The notes beneath the pieces are model-generated. The model was not told the origin of the DNA. It saw nothing but the letters and a program-made list of their open reading frames with translations, and did no database searches. This document shows, in pieces, positions 1 through 8,328 of a stretch of 64,000 nt of DNA. Origin of the DNA: Methanomassiliicoccaceae archaeon (GTDB taxonomy: Archaea > Thermoplasmatota > Thermoplasmata > Methanomassiliicoccales > Methanomethylophilaceae); contig JAEEOP010000040.1 of assembly GCA_016284295.1 (NCBI GenBank), positions 41,105 through 105,104 on the forward strand, read 5' to 3'. A program made the position numbers and the translations under genes. How positions within the stretch are numbered: the stretch's first letter is position 1; each line of letters begins with the position of its first letter.

Positions 1-894
1 CGGGGGGCAGCAGAACGTTGTGATCCTGTACTTCTCGATCAGGTTCAGCACGGCGACGGGGTCGAACTTGTTGTGCTCGTAGACGAACAGCCCAGCCTCC
101 ATGATCCACTGGCCGTACAGCTTCCCCCAGGCGTTCTTGGCCCATCCGGTCTCCGCGACGGTCCAATGCAGCCCGTCGGGCACGACGCAATGCCAATGCT
201 TCGCCGTCAGTATGTGGCCGATCGGGTAGGAATGGTCGTGGACGGCCATCTTGGGGTTGCCCGAGGTACCCGATGTGAAGTAGATCAGCATCATGTCCCT
301 CACATGGGTGGGGACGCGCTTCCACTCCTCGGGGGCGGCCTCGACTCCCTCGTCGAAGTCCTCCCATCCGGGCGGACAGGGGCCGTTGTACTGGGAGTTG
401 GTCATGCATTTGAACTTCAGGCTGGGGATGTCCTCCGCCTTGTCGAACTCCTGCCAGACAGGGGCGTCGGATGTCACGATTGCAGCCTTGATCGACGCCG
501 AGTTGATACGGTACTCGATGTCGTGCTTCTTCAGCATGAAGGTGGCCGGGATGAGGACGGCGCCCATCTTGTGCAATGCTATGGAAACATACCAGAACTG
601 GTAGTTGTGCTTCAGGACGACGAGGACCATGTCCCCCTTCCTGATGCCTTTGGACGTCAGGTAGTTGGCGGTCTTGTCGGACATGCGCTTGATGTCCGCG
701 AAAGTGAACATCCTCTCGTGCCCCCTGTCGTCGCACCACATGAGGGCGCGCCTGTCGGGGTCGTTTATCGCTATGTCGTCCACGATATCGTATCCGAAGT
801 TGAAGTTGTCCGGGTAATGGACCTTGTACGTCTTCAGGAGACCCTTCTCGTCGTACGTCTCGTCGACGTAGCGCAGGTTGATGTCCCTGGTCAT
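1..894 (-). CDS. AMP-forming acyl-CoA synthetase, partial (C-terminus off the left edge)
   Basis: The visible 298 residues are the N-terminal part of an ANL-superfamily enzyme that would activate a carboxylic acid with ATP and CoA. The ATP-binding motif YFTSGTSGNPKM lies near residue 206, and the last visible residues FCCPP belong to the adenylation core. The C-terminal lid with the catalytic Lys is outside the window. The ATG at 894 overlaps the TGA of the upstream regulator gene (ATGA), so translation is probably coupled. It is a close paralogue of the synthetase at 2901-4541, with the same N-terminal RYVDE start and the same medium-chain/aryl acyl-CoA synthetase-like layout. The substrate cannot be told from sequence. 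Confidence 0.9.
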   Translation of the reverse strand, partial: MTRDINLRYVDETYDEKGLLKTYKVHYPDNFNFGYDIVDDIAINDPDRRALMWCDDRGHERMFTFADIKRMSDKTANYLTSKGIRKGDMVLVVLKHNYQFWYVSIALHKMGAVLIPATFMLKKHDIEYRINSASIKAAIVTSDAPVWQEFDKAEDIPSLKFKCMTNSQYNGPCPPGWEDFDEGVEAAPEEWKRVPTHVRDMMLIYFTSGTSGNPKMAVHDHSYPIGHILTAKHWHCVVPDGLHWTVAETGWAKNAWGKLYGQWIMEAGLFVYEHNKFDPVAVLNLIEKYRITTFCCPP

Positions 895-1466
895 CTCTTG
901 GCACCTCCCTTGATCACGACGGAGAGATACACGCATCCGTCCTTACTCGTGGCGGACACCCCGTGCATCTTGGACGAGTCGAAGTAGACGGAATCCCCTG
1001 CGATGAGGTTCTCCTCGTGCTCCTCGTAGACGAACCTGAGGCTTCCCGACACCACATAGATGAACTCCTGGCCCTCCTGCGAGGACATGGGGATGTCAGA
1101 ATCCTGCTCGGCCTCCACATAAGGCGCGTTGACGAGGAACGGCTCCGCCATCTTGTTCTTGAAGTTGGAAGCCAGATGGTTGTACTCGAAGCCACCGCGC
1201 CTCCTGATGGGAAGGCCCATCCCGTCGTGGACGATGGAATAGTCCGAAAGACGGGGGTTCTCGCCCGTGATGAGCTCCACCATGTCCACTCCGAGCCTGT
1301 CGGCGCATTTGTAGAGGAAAGTGAAGGGTATGTCGAGCTGTCCCGTCTCGTATTTGATGTACTCCTCGACCGGCACCTCAGTGGCCTCGGACATGTCCTC
1401 GACCGAGAGCCCGCAAAGATCGCGCATCGAGCCTATGCGTGTGGAAATCTCTGTTGAATTGTACAT
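891..1466 (-). CDS. XRE-family regulator with C-terminal cupin sensor domain
   Basis: This 191-residue protein has an N-terminal helix-turn-helix (about residues 8-65, with GLSVEDMSEATEVPVEEY as the DNA-binding core) and a C-terminal cupin_2 barrel (about 115-185, ending in SVYFDSSKMHGV and a beta-rich tail). Such proteins usually bind a small ligand or metal in the cupin and regulate adjacent genes. It sits directly upstream of the partial acyl-CoA synthetase with an ATGA overlap and 4 nt after the ACT/MBL gene. It is one of three related regulators in this operon, each placed before a synthetase, which suggests each senses the substrate or product of its partner (inference). Confidence 0.9.
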   Translation of the reverse strand: MYNSTEISTRIGSMRDLCGLSVEDMSEATEVPVEEYIKYETGQLDIPFTFLYKCADRLGVDMVELITGENPRLSDYSIVHDGMGLPIRRRGGFEYNHLASNFKNKMAEPFLVNAPYVEAEQDSDIPMSSQEGQEFIYVVSGSLRFVYEEHEENLIAGDSVYFDSSKMHGVSATSKDGCVYLSVVIKGGAKR

Positions 1467-1470
1467 TTGA

Positions 1471-2904
1471 TCACAGCTCCTTGATGTTGCCGTGGCCGCC
1501 GCAGACGATCATTCCCTTCCTGCCTACGGAATCCATCAGCTTCCCGAGCTTGGAGCGGGTGTCGGTCAGGGCCTCGAGGTCGCCGTCCTTGGTGACGTAC
1601 GGTGCGATCTGGTTGAACTCCGCCCTCTCGGGGGTGAGGTCCTTGTTGTTGGAGTAGATGTCTCCGGTGAAGAGCAGCCTGGGCTCCCTGGAGATCATGA
1701 CGGTCTCGCCCTTGGATGTGACCCCGGGGCCCTCGTAGACCTCCAGCTCCACATCCCCGATCCTGACCTTGTCCAGGAGGACGAAGTCGTCATGGTCCTC
1801 GGGGACGTTCTCCCCGATGATGCGGATGCGGTCCTTCTCCGGCGGGACGTAGTCGGTGATGATCCTGCTCAGGCGACCGTAGGAGTAGTCGTACGCGTCG
1901 GAGTCGACGTTGGGCCTGGCCATGTTGAACAGCCCCTTCTCCGCCCTCCTGCTTACGATGATCTCCGCGTTCTCGATGACCGACAGCAGACCGCAGTGGT
2001 CCGATACCGCGTGGGTGACGAGCATCCTCTTGTTCATGCTGAAGAACGCAGGGAACATCTCCCTGAGCTCCGTGACCATCTCGTCCGAGAATATTCCCAT
2101 TCCGGAGTCGATGAACAGCAGGTCGTCGCCGTTCCTGAGCACATAGGTGTTGCTGCCGCAGGGCGGCTCGATGACCACCAGGGTGGTCTCCTCGGTGATC
2201 TGGTGCTGCGTCATCCTCGGCTTGAAGTTGAGGTCCCTGTGGTAGGCGATGAAGTTGGCCAGCTCCAGGATCTTGTCGAACACGACCTTGGGGTCCTGGC
2301 CCCTCTCCATCAGGATGTCGGAGACCGACCTGCTCTCCGAGATGAACTCTATGACCTTCTCGTCGGGGAGGCTGAACAGCTTCTGGATTATGTTCGCCAG
2401 CCTGATGTACTCCACGGTGCAGTCCAGCAGGTCGTAGTTGCCGTTGTACTGGACGACGTTCAGGAGGTAGATCTCCGAGACCTCGTCCAGTATCTTCTTC
2501 GAGACCTGGGGGTCGCTAACCTCCATTCCGATCTTGAAGTACTGGTAGTTCCTGTTGTCCGCCCTGGAGTTCAGGTACGATATGTTGACGTCGTACTTGT
2601 CGATGATGTTGAGCACCGGGTACAGAGAGCCGGGGGTGTCTGTTATCTTGACCTCCATGACCAGGATGGTCGGTTCCCTCGGAGTGTAGTCCACATAGGA
2701 GATCTCGCTGAGACCCTTCTCTATGGCGTTCAGCTGGGCCTTGGTGGCCTGGACCTCGATGAAGAGGTTCAGACCGCCCCTCTTGTAACTGACACGGGTG
2801 ATGTTGCCGCCCTGCTCCATGATCACCTTGCAGGCGAGCATGAACGCTCCGGGCTTATCGGGCGTCCTCGTGGTGAAAGTGCGCTTCATCGATGCATCTG
2901 TCAT
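1471..2904 (-). CDS. ACT-domain protein fused to a metallo-beta-lactamase-fold domain
   Basis: The 477-residue protein starts with two ACT-like modules (about residues 8-80, FTTRTPDKPGAFMLACKV, and 82-155, VKITDTPGSLYPVLNI). ACT domains normally bind amino acids allosterically. From about residue 240 it has an MBL fold (VIEPPCGSNTYVLRNGDDLLFIDSG). The usual THxHxDH metal motif reads THAVSDHCG, so one metal His is a Val, and the mid-fold His appears absent near EGPGVTSKGE; LFTGD and a terminal GGHGN are present. It overlaps the upstream synthetase by ATGA, so it belongs to the operon. I infer an amino-acid-gated hydrolase or sensor; no specific reaction is assigned. Confidence 0.8.
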   Translation of the reverse strand: MTDASMKRTFTTRTPDKPGAFMLACKVIMEQGGNITRVSYKRGGLNLFIEVQATKAQLNAIEKGLSEISYVDYTPREPTILVMEVKITDTPGSLYPVLNIIDKYDVNISYLNSRADNRNYQYFKIGMEVSDPQVSKKILDEVSEIYLLNVVQYNGNYDLLDCTVEYIRLANIIQKLFSLPDEKVIEFISESRSVSDILMERGQDPKVVFDKILELANFIAYHRDLNFKPRMTQHQITEETTLVVIEPPCGSNTYVLRNGDDLLFIDSGMGIFSDEMVTELREMFPAFFSMNKRMLVTHAVSDHCGLLSVIENAEIIVSRRAEKGLFNMARPNVDSDAYDYSYGRLSRIITDYVPPEKDRIRIIGENVPEDHDDFVLLDKVRIGDVELEVYEGPGVTSKGETVMISREPRLLFTGDIYSNNKDLTPERAEFNQIAPYVTKDGDLEALTDTRSKLGKLMDSVGRKGMIVCGGHGNIKEL

Positions 2905-4541
2905 TGGCTATCCTTCTTCCTTATAGCCCCACGCTGTATTTTACCGTTAACGGTCTTGGGGAGCTCCTTGACGAAGTCTAGAGCCCTCGGATACTTGTAC
3001 GGGGCCGTCTCGTGCTTGACGAAGTTCTGGAGCTCCTTCTTGAGCTCCTCGGTGCCCTCGTATCCTTCCCTGAGGACGACGGTGGCCTTGACCAGCTGTC
3101 CCCTGACGGGATCGGGTATCCCCGTGACGGCGCATTCCAGGACCGCGGGGTGGGTGACCAGCACGGATTCGATCTCGAAGGGGCTGATCTTGTAACCGGA
3201 GGACTTGATGACGTCGTCGTTCCTTCCGACATACCAGTAGTATCCGTCCTCGTCCTTCCATGCGACATCCCCGGTGTGATACCATCCGTCGTGCATGGCC
3301 TTCTTGGTCTTCTCCTCGTCGCGGTAGTAGCACATCATGAGTCCCGGAGGCTTCGGCTCGTATGAGATGACGATCTCACCTTCGGTACCCGCGGGGCACT
3401 CGTTGCCGTCCTCGTCAACGATCTTCACGTTATACTGAGGGGAAGGTTTACCCATGGAACTGGGCTTGGGCTCCATTCCCACGATGTTGCATACTGTACA
3501 GGTCGTCTCGGTCTGGCCGAATCCCTCCATCAGCTTGATGCCTGTGGCGGCGTACCAGCTGTTGAACACGTCGGGGTTGAGCGCCTCTCCCGCGATACAG
3601 CAGTACTTCAGGGACGAGAGGTCGTGCTGCTCCAGGCCGGCGTTGATGAACATCCTGAACATGGTCGGGGGGCAGCACAGGGATGTGATCCTGTACTTCT
3701 CCACGATGTTGAGGATCTCGTGGGGCTCGAACTTGTCGTAGTCGTACACGAACACGGCGGCCTCCATATGCCACTGTCCGTACAGCTTTCCCCAGACGGC
3801 CTTTCCCCATCCGGTGTCGGCGATCGTGAGGTGGATTCCTTCGGGATCCACGTTCTGCCAGTACTTTGCGGTGGACAGGTGTCCGAGGCTGTACAGGTGG
3901 TCGTGGAGGACCATCTTGGGGTATCCGGAGGTTCCCGACGAAAAGTACATCAGCATCGGCTCCTTGACATTGGTCTCGATCCTTTCCAGCTTGTCGGATG
4001 CCGCCTCGACGCCCTCGTCGAACTGCAGCCAGCTGTCCCTCTTTCCGTTGACGACCATCTTGATCCGCAGAGTGGGGATGTCCTCCGCAGAGTCCACGGC
4101 GTCGCAGACACCGTTCATGTTCGTGCAGATCGCTGCCTTGATGGAGGCGGACCTGACCCTGTACTCCACATCGCCCTTGGTGAGCATGAACGTGGCCGGG
4201 ACGATGACCGCTCCGATCTTGTGCAGGGCGACAATCGTGTACCAGAACTGGTAGTGGCGCTTCAGGATGACCATGACCATGTCGCCCCTGCCGATTCCCT
4301 GTGAGAGCAGGTAGTTGGCGGTCTTGTCAGACATCCTCTTGATGTCACCGAACGTGTACCTCCTCTCCTCCCCGGCGGGGTTGGTCCAGATCATGGCGAG
4401 ACGGTCGGGCTCCTCCCGGGCGATCTCGTCCACGACATCATAGCCGAAGTTGTAGTCGTCGGGATAGTGGTACTCGACATGCTTGAGGATACCGTCCTCG
4501 CCGTACTGCTCGTCGACGTATCTTAGGTTGAGGTTCCTCAT
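2901..4541 (-). CDS. AMP-forming acyl-CoA synthetase
   Basis: A complete ANL-family ligase of 546 residues. ATP-binding motif YFSSGTSGYPKM is near residue 200, the adenine motif GFGQTETT is in the middle, YHTGD carries the ribose-binding Asp, and the C-terminal catalytic Lys is in NGKIQRGAIRKK. The closest look is to medium-chain/aryl acyl-CoA synthetases (acid + ATP + CoA to acyl-CoA + AMP + PPi). A longer frame extends upstream to 4940 but runs through the regulator gene. The chosen ATG at 4541 overlaps the regulator stop as ATGA and matches the start of its paralogue at 894. Its own stop overlaps the ACT/MBL start by 4 nt. Substrate unknown. Confidence 0.93.
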   Translation of the reverse strand: MRNLNLRYVDEQYGEDGILKHVEYHYPDDYNFGYDVVDEIAREEPDRLAMIWTNPAGEERRYTFGDIKRMSDKTANYLLSQGIGRGDMVMVILKRHYQFWYTIVALHKIGAVIVPATFMLTKGDVEYRVRSASIKAAICTNMNGVCDAVDSAEDIPTLRIKMVVNGKRDSWLQFDEGVEAASDKLERIETNVKEPMLMYFSSGTSGYPKMVLHDHLYSLGHLSTAKYWQNVDPEGIHLTIADTGWGKAVWGKLYGQWHMEAAVFVYDYDKFEPHEILNIVEKYRITSLCCPPTMFRMFINAGLEQHDLSSLKYCCIAGEALNPDVFNSWYAATGIKLMEGFGQTETTCTVCNIVGMEPKPSSMGKPSPQYNVKIVDEDGNECPAGTEGEIVISYEPKPPGLMMCYYRDEEKTKKAMHDGWYHTGDVAWKDEDGYYWYVGRNDDVIKSSGYKISPFEIESVLVTHPAVLECAVTGIPDPVRGQLVKATVVLREGYEGTEELKKELQNFVKHETAPYKYPRALDFVKELPKTVNGKIQRGAIRKKDSQ

Positions 4542-5113
4542 TGATCTCCCCTCTTCATGACGGAGGCTATGAACCTGCAGCCGTTCTTCGACGTCGCGTA
4601 CATGCCATGGGGCATGCCGCTGTTGTAGTAGACGGAGTCCCCGGGCCCGAGGTCGTAGTAGTGTCCGGCGTGGACGAACCTCATGGTGCCCTCCAGCACG
4701 TAATCGAACTCGTTGCCCTCGTGCTGCGACAGGTGGACGTTCTCGTCGTTGTCCCCCTCTATGTACGGGGCTATTACGACGAACGTCTCGGACAGCCTGT
4801 CCTTCATGGTGTACCCCAGGTGCTGGTATTCGAATCCCAGGCGCCTCTTCATCGGGAGGCCCCTTCCGTTCTTCACGAAGGTGCACTCTCCCAGATGGGG
4901 CTTTCCGCCGGTGAGGAGCTCGACCATGTCGACCCCGCACCTCTCAGCGATCTTGTAAAGGAATGTGAACGAGAAGTCCATCTCCCCGGTCTCGTAGACC
5001 TTGTATTCCTCGGGGGTCTTTCCGACCACCTCTGCCATCTCTTCGACTGATATGTCGCACATCTCGCGCAGAGCCTTTATACGCTCCGCTACCTCTGAAA
5101 CTATTGGTTCCAT
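4538..5113 (-). CDS. XRE-family regulator with cupin domain
   Basis: A 191-residue paralogue of the regulator at 891-1466, with HTH (about 8-65, DISVEEMAEVVGKTPEEY) and cupin (about 110-185, DYVLEGTMRFVHAG and GDSVYYNSGMPHGM). I chose the ATG at 5113 over the one at 5131 because GAGGTG (complement of 5120-5125) lies 6 nt upstream. This start also gives exactly the same length as the paralogue. It lies between two acyl-CoA synthetases and overlaps the downstream one by ATGA. It probably regulates this operon in response to a carboxylate or acyl-CoA (inference from context). Confidence 0.9.
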   Translation of the reverse strand: MEPIVSEVAERIKALREMCDISVEEMAEVVGKTPEEYKVYETGEMDFSFTFLYKIAERCGVDMVELLTGGKPHLGECTFVKNGRGLPMKRRLGFEYQHLGYTMKDRLSETFVVIAPYIEGDNDENVHLSQHEGNEFDYVLEGTMRFVHAGHYYDLGPGDSVYYNSGMPHGMYATSKNGCRFIASVMKRGDQ

Positions 5114-5123
5114 TTCATACACC

Positions 5124-6788
5124 TCATGCATCGGGCCAGAGCTTATGGGCCATTTCCCTGAGTTCGTATTTTAAGATCTTTCCTGCGGCGTTCATCGGGA
5201 AGTCATCCACGAATGCCACGTATTTAGGGGTCTTGTACCACGCGATCTTACCGCGGCAGTAGTCCAGGACATCCTGCTCGGTCATATCGTCGTAACCCGC
5301 ATGTTTGATTATGAAAGCGCCGGGCTGCTCGCCGTACTTCTTGCTGGGGACACCGACCACCTGGACATCCTTGATCCCGGGACACTTGTAGAGGAAGTCC
5401 TCCACCTCCTTGGGGTAGATGTTCTCCCCTCCGCGGATGATCATGTCCTTGATCCTGCCGGTGACGTAGAAGTACCCGTCCGAATCCCTGTATCCAAGGT
5501 CCCCGGAGTGGAGATAGCCGTTCTTGTCGATGACCTTGGCCGTCTCCTCGGGCATCTTGTAGTACCCTTTCATGACGTTGTATCCCTTGCAGCAGAACTC
5601 GCCGATGACACCGTCAGGGCAGGGCTCGTAGGTATCGGGGTCGAGGATGACCGTGTCGACACCCTGCAGCTTCTTTCCGACGGAGGAGCACTTCTTCTCG
5701 AGGGAAGGCTCGTCGTAGGTGGTCTGCGTCATGCCGGGCGACGCCTCGGTCAGGCCGTAGACGATGGTGATCTCCTTCATGTTCATCTTGTCCACGACCT
5801 CCTGCATAGCGGAGATGGGACAGGGGGATCCGGCCATGATACCCGTCCTCAGGGACGAGAAATCGAACTTGTTGAACAGCTTGTGGTTCAGGATGTTGAT
5901 GAACATCGTCGGCACACCGTACACGGACGTGCACTTCTCCTCCTCGATGGTCGTCATGACCTTGATCGGGTCGAAGACCTCGCAGAAGCACATGGTCACG
6001 CAGTGATTTATGCATGCCATGACACCTAGTACGCATCCGAAGCAGTGGAACAGGGGCACGTTGATGCACAGGCGGTCGGTGGGGCCGTAGTTCATGTTGG
6101 CTCCCAGCCAGTACCCGTCGTTGGCGATGTTGAAGTGCGTGAGCATGACACCCTTGGGGAAACCGGTGGTACCGGAGGTGTACTGCATCATGGTGACGTC
6201 ATGGACGTCGACAGAGTCCTTTCTCTTCTGATACTCGTCCTCGCTGACCGTGACCGCCAGGGACTTGACCTCGCTCATGGAGTACATTCCGCGGTGCTTG
6301 ACCGGACCGAGGAAGACGACCTTCTTCAGGTACGGGTACGTCTCGCTGTGGAAGTTCTCCCTGGGCATGGTCTTGAGCTCGGGGACGAGGTCGTAGACAG
6401 TCTGCACGTAATCGGTGTCCCTGACCCCGTCGATGAGGAACAGGACATCCATGTCGGACTGCTTCAGGACGTAGTCCAGCTCTGCCGCCTGGTAGTTCGT
6501 GTTGATCGTGAGCAGGATCGCGCCGATCTTCGCCGTGGCGAACATGAGTGTGATCCAATCGGGGACGTTCGTCGCCCAGACGGCGACCTTCATGCCCTTC
6601 TCGACGCCCATGGACATGAGGCCCTTGGCGACGCGGTCGACCTCCTGGCCCCACTGGGTCCATGAGAGGCGGAGCTCTCTGTCCACGTAGACGATGGCGT
6701 CGTTGTCGGGATGCTCCCTTATGCACTTGTCGAGCAGGTCACCTAACCTCTCGTCACTGGTGATGTTCTTTCTTGGAACGCAGACCAA
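5124..6788 (-). CDS. AMP-forming acyl-CoA synthetase (FadD/CaiC-like)
   Basis: A 554-residue ANL ligase with MQYTSGTTGFPKGVML (ATP/Mg site, near residue 203), VYGLTEASP, HSGDLGYRD and a C-terminal AAGKILKYELRE containing the catalytic Lys. It is of the FadD/long-chain type, a different subfamily from the two ACSM-like synthetases downstream, so the operon probably handles more than one class of acid. The start is TTG at 6788 with AGGTGA about 5 nt upstream. The first gene of the operon, another XRE-cupin regulator, ends 9 nt before it. The stop is upstream of the Shine-Dalgarno of the next regulator gene. Confidence 0.92.
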   Translation of the reverse strand: MVCVPRKNITSDERLGDLLDKCIREHPDNDAIVYVDRELRLSWTQWGQEVDRVAKGLMSMGVEKGMKVAVWATNVPDWITLMFATAKIGAILLTINTNYQAAELDYVLKQSDMDVLFLIDGVRDTDYVQTVYDLVPELKTMPRENFHSETYPYLKKVVFLGPVKHRGMYSMSEVKSLAVTVSEDEYQKRKDSVDVHDVTMMQYTSGTTGFPKGVMLTHFNIANDGYWLGANMNYGPTDRLCINVPLFHCFGCVLGVMACINHCVTMCFCEVFDPIKVMTTIEEEKCTSVYGVPTMFINILNHKLFNKFDFSSLRTGIMAGSPCPISAMQEVVDKMNMKEITIVYGLTEASPGMTQTTYDEPSLEKKCSSVGKKLQGVDTVILDPDTYEPCPDGVIGEFCCKGYNVMKGYYKMPEETAKVIDKNGYLHSGDLGYRDSDGYFYVTGRIKDMIIRGGENIYPKEVEDFLYKCPGIKDVQVVGVPSKKYGEQPGAFIIKHAGYDDMTEQDVLDYCRGKIAWYKTPKYVAFVDDFPMNAAGKILKYELREMAHKLWPDA

Positions 6789-6797
6789 GGTATCACC

Positions 6798-7352
6798 TCA
6801 GAGGGGCGTGTACAGGACCGCGTATATCTCCGCGGGTCCGTCGATTGCTCCCACGTAGTGGGGGACGACTGAATTGTAATAGGCGCTGTCTCCGGGCTCG
6901 AGGATCTTCTTCTCCTTTCCGTAGATGAACAGGATCTTCCCTGTCACGACGACGATGAACTCCTCGCCCTCGTGGGTGCTGAGTTCGGGAGTGTCCTCCA
7001 CACCGACGCGGATGAACATGGGCTCCATGTGCCTGTCGGTCTTTCCTTTTCCGAGGGGGAAGTACGTGTAGTCTCCCTTGTCCCCGTGGGATGATGCCTC
7101 GGGTTCCCTCTCGTTGAGCCTGACGACGATCGGATCGGGGTTGAACTGGTCGTCCGTGAATGTCCCGACCCTCTGACCGAGAGAACGGGAAAGCCTAATC
7201 AAAGAACCGATCGGAGGATATGCGATACCTTCTTCGTACTCTTTGATGGAATCCAAGCTAATGCCAGAGTTAATGGACAGCTGCTCTTGTGTGAGCTCCA
7301 TTTGTTCCCTGTACTTGCGGATTCTCTTTCCTACTTTGTTCATGTCGGCCAT
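6798..7352 (-). CDS. XRE-family regulator with cupin domain (first gene of the operon)
   Basis: A 184-residue HTH (about 8-62, LTQEQLSINSGISLDSIKEY) plus cupin (about 110-180, THEGEEFIVVVTGKILFIYG, then GDSAYYNSVVPHYVG). It shares the architecture of the other two regulators but is more diverged. The ATG at 7352 is preceded by GAGG about 8 nt away. A TATA-like TTTATTATACGG (complement of 7384-7395) lies upstream, so the seven-gene minus-strand operon probably starts here. Possibly autoregulatory. Confidence 0.9.
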   Translation of the reverse strand: MADMNKVGKRIRKYREQMELTQEQLSINSGISLDSIKEYEEGIAYPPIGSLIRLSRSLGQRVGTFTDDQFNPDPIVVRLNEREPEASSHGDKGDYTYFPLGKGKTDRHMEPMFIRVGVEDTPELSTHEGEEFIVVVTGKILFIYGKEKKILEPGDSAYYNSVVPHYVGAIDGPAEIYAVLYTPL

Positions 7353-7442
7353 AATATTGCCTCGGAAATCCGTATTGAGCCCGTATAATAAACGTTTGCG
7401 TCCTACTATTTGTTAAAATAATGCTACGGATATTGCCAGCAT
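7353..7442. promoter_or_regulatory. Divergent promoter region between the acyl-CoA synthetase operon and the 2-oxoacid oxidoreductase operon
   Basis: These 90 bases separate two divergent operons. A TATA-like TTTATTATACGG on the minus strand (7384-7395) faces the regulator gene, and an AT-rich tttgttaaaataatg faces the ATPase gene. The short shared region means one cupin regulator could control both directions (inference). Confidence 0.5.
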
Positions 7443-8144
7443 ATGCGTTTCTTAGACAGGAGAGTGACCGTCATCTGTGGCCACTACGGCACCGGGAAGA
7501 CGAATCTCTCCATCAATCTGGCGCTGGACTGTGCCAGGGAAGGGGACGAGGTCACCCTTATCGACATGGATGTGGTCAACCCCTACTTCAGGTCCTCCGA
7601 CTACTCGGATGTACTGACCCGCGAGGGCGTCAGGGTGCTCGGACCCAATTTCGCCAACTCGAACCTGGACACGCCGTCGCTGCCCGCCGCTATCGGGGAT
7701 ACCATTTCGGACGGCCAGAAGGTCATAATCGATGTGGGCGGGGACGATGCCGGCGCCACTGCCCTGGGAGTGTACAGCAGGAAGCTGGCCGAGGCGGACC
7801 CCGATGTCCTGTATGTCATCAACAAATACAGGTCCCAGACCACTGCTGCGGACGAGGCCGCCGTAATACTGACGGAGATAGAGCGTGCGGCGAGGATCAA
7901 GGCCACCGGGATCGTCAACAACTCCCATCTGAAGGACCTGACCGATGCGGACACCATCCTGGAGTCGGTGCCCTTCGCCGAGGAGGTGTCTAGGCTCACT
8001 GGACTCCCCGTAAGATTCACAACCGCCCCGGATTATGTTGACCTCTTAAATAAAATACCAATGATGTACCAAGTGCGTGTCTACGTGAAGGCACCTTGGG
8101 AAAAGGCAGGTAATCGAATTGCCAAAGATAATCGTCGACAATAA
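7443..8144 (+). CDS. P-loop ATPase of the MinD/ParA-like (SIMIBI) class
   Basis: A 233-residue protein with a Walker A motif GHYGTGKT at residues 13-20, a switch region VTLIDMDVVNPYF and a Walker B-like VIIDVGGDD. The canonical deviant Lys (KGGxGK) is missing. It leads the operon of the 2-oxoacid:ferredoxin oxidoreductase and its end overlaps the start of the ferredoxin gene by 26 nt, so the two are probably co-translated. MinD-like ATPases next to iron-sulfur enzymes often act in metal-centre assembly or cofactor loading; that role here is an inference. Stop is TAA, one of few in the window. Confidence 0.85.
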   Translation: MRFLDRRVTVICGHYGTGKTNLSINLALDCAREGDEVTLIDMDVVNPYFRSSDYSDVLTREGVRVLGPNFANSNLDTPSLPAAIGDTISDGQKVIIDVGGDDAGATALGVYSRKLAEADPDVLYVINKYRSQTTAADEAAVILTEIERAARIKATGIVNNSHLKDLTDADTILESVPFAEEVSRLTGLPVRFTTAPDYVDLLNKIPMMYQVRVYVKAPWEKAGNRIAKDNRRQ

Positions 8145-8328
8145 CAGATGCAAGGGCTGTGAGATGTGCGTCATCGCATGCCCGAAGAAGATCCTGGAAC
8201 TGGATCATTCAGTGACCAACAGCAAGGGATACCATCCCGCGCACGTGACCGACGCCGCCGCATGTATCGGATGCGGCTCGTGCACGATCATGTGCCCCGA
8301 CTGCGCCATAAGGGTCGAGGTGGAGTGA
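8119..8328 (+). CDS. 2[4Fe-4S] ferredoxin-type delta subunit of 2-oxoacid:ferredoxin oxidoreductase
   Basis: This 69-residue protein has two CxxCxxCxxxCP motifs (CKGCEMCVIACP at residues 11-22 and CIGCGSCTIMCP at about 50-61), each ligating one [4Fe-4S] cluster. It would carry electrons between the catalytic beta subunit and soluble ferredoxin. The start is a TTG at 8119 inside the end of the upstream ATPase gene, preceded by a GGCAGG stretch. The stop is immediately followed by the alpha-subunit ATG at 8329. Confidence 0.9.
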   Translation: MPKIIVDNNRCKGCEMCVIACPKKILELDHSVTNSKGYHPAHVTDAAACIGCGSCTIMCPDCAIRVEVE

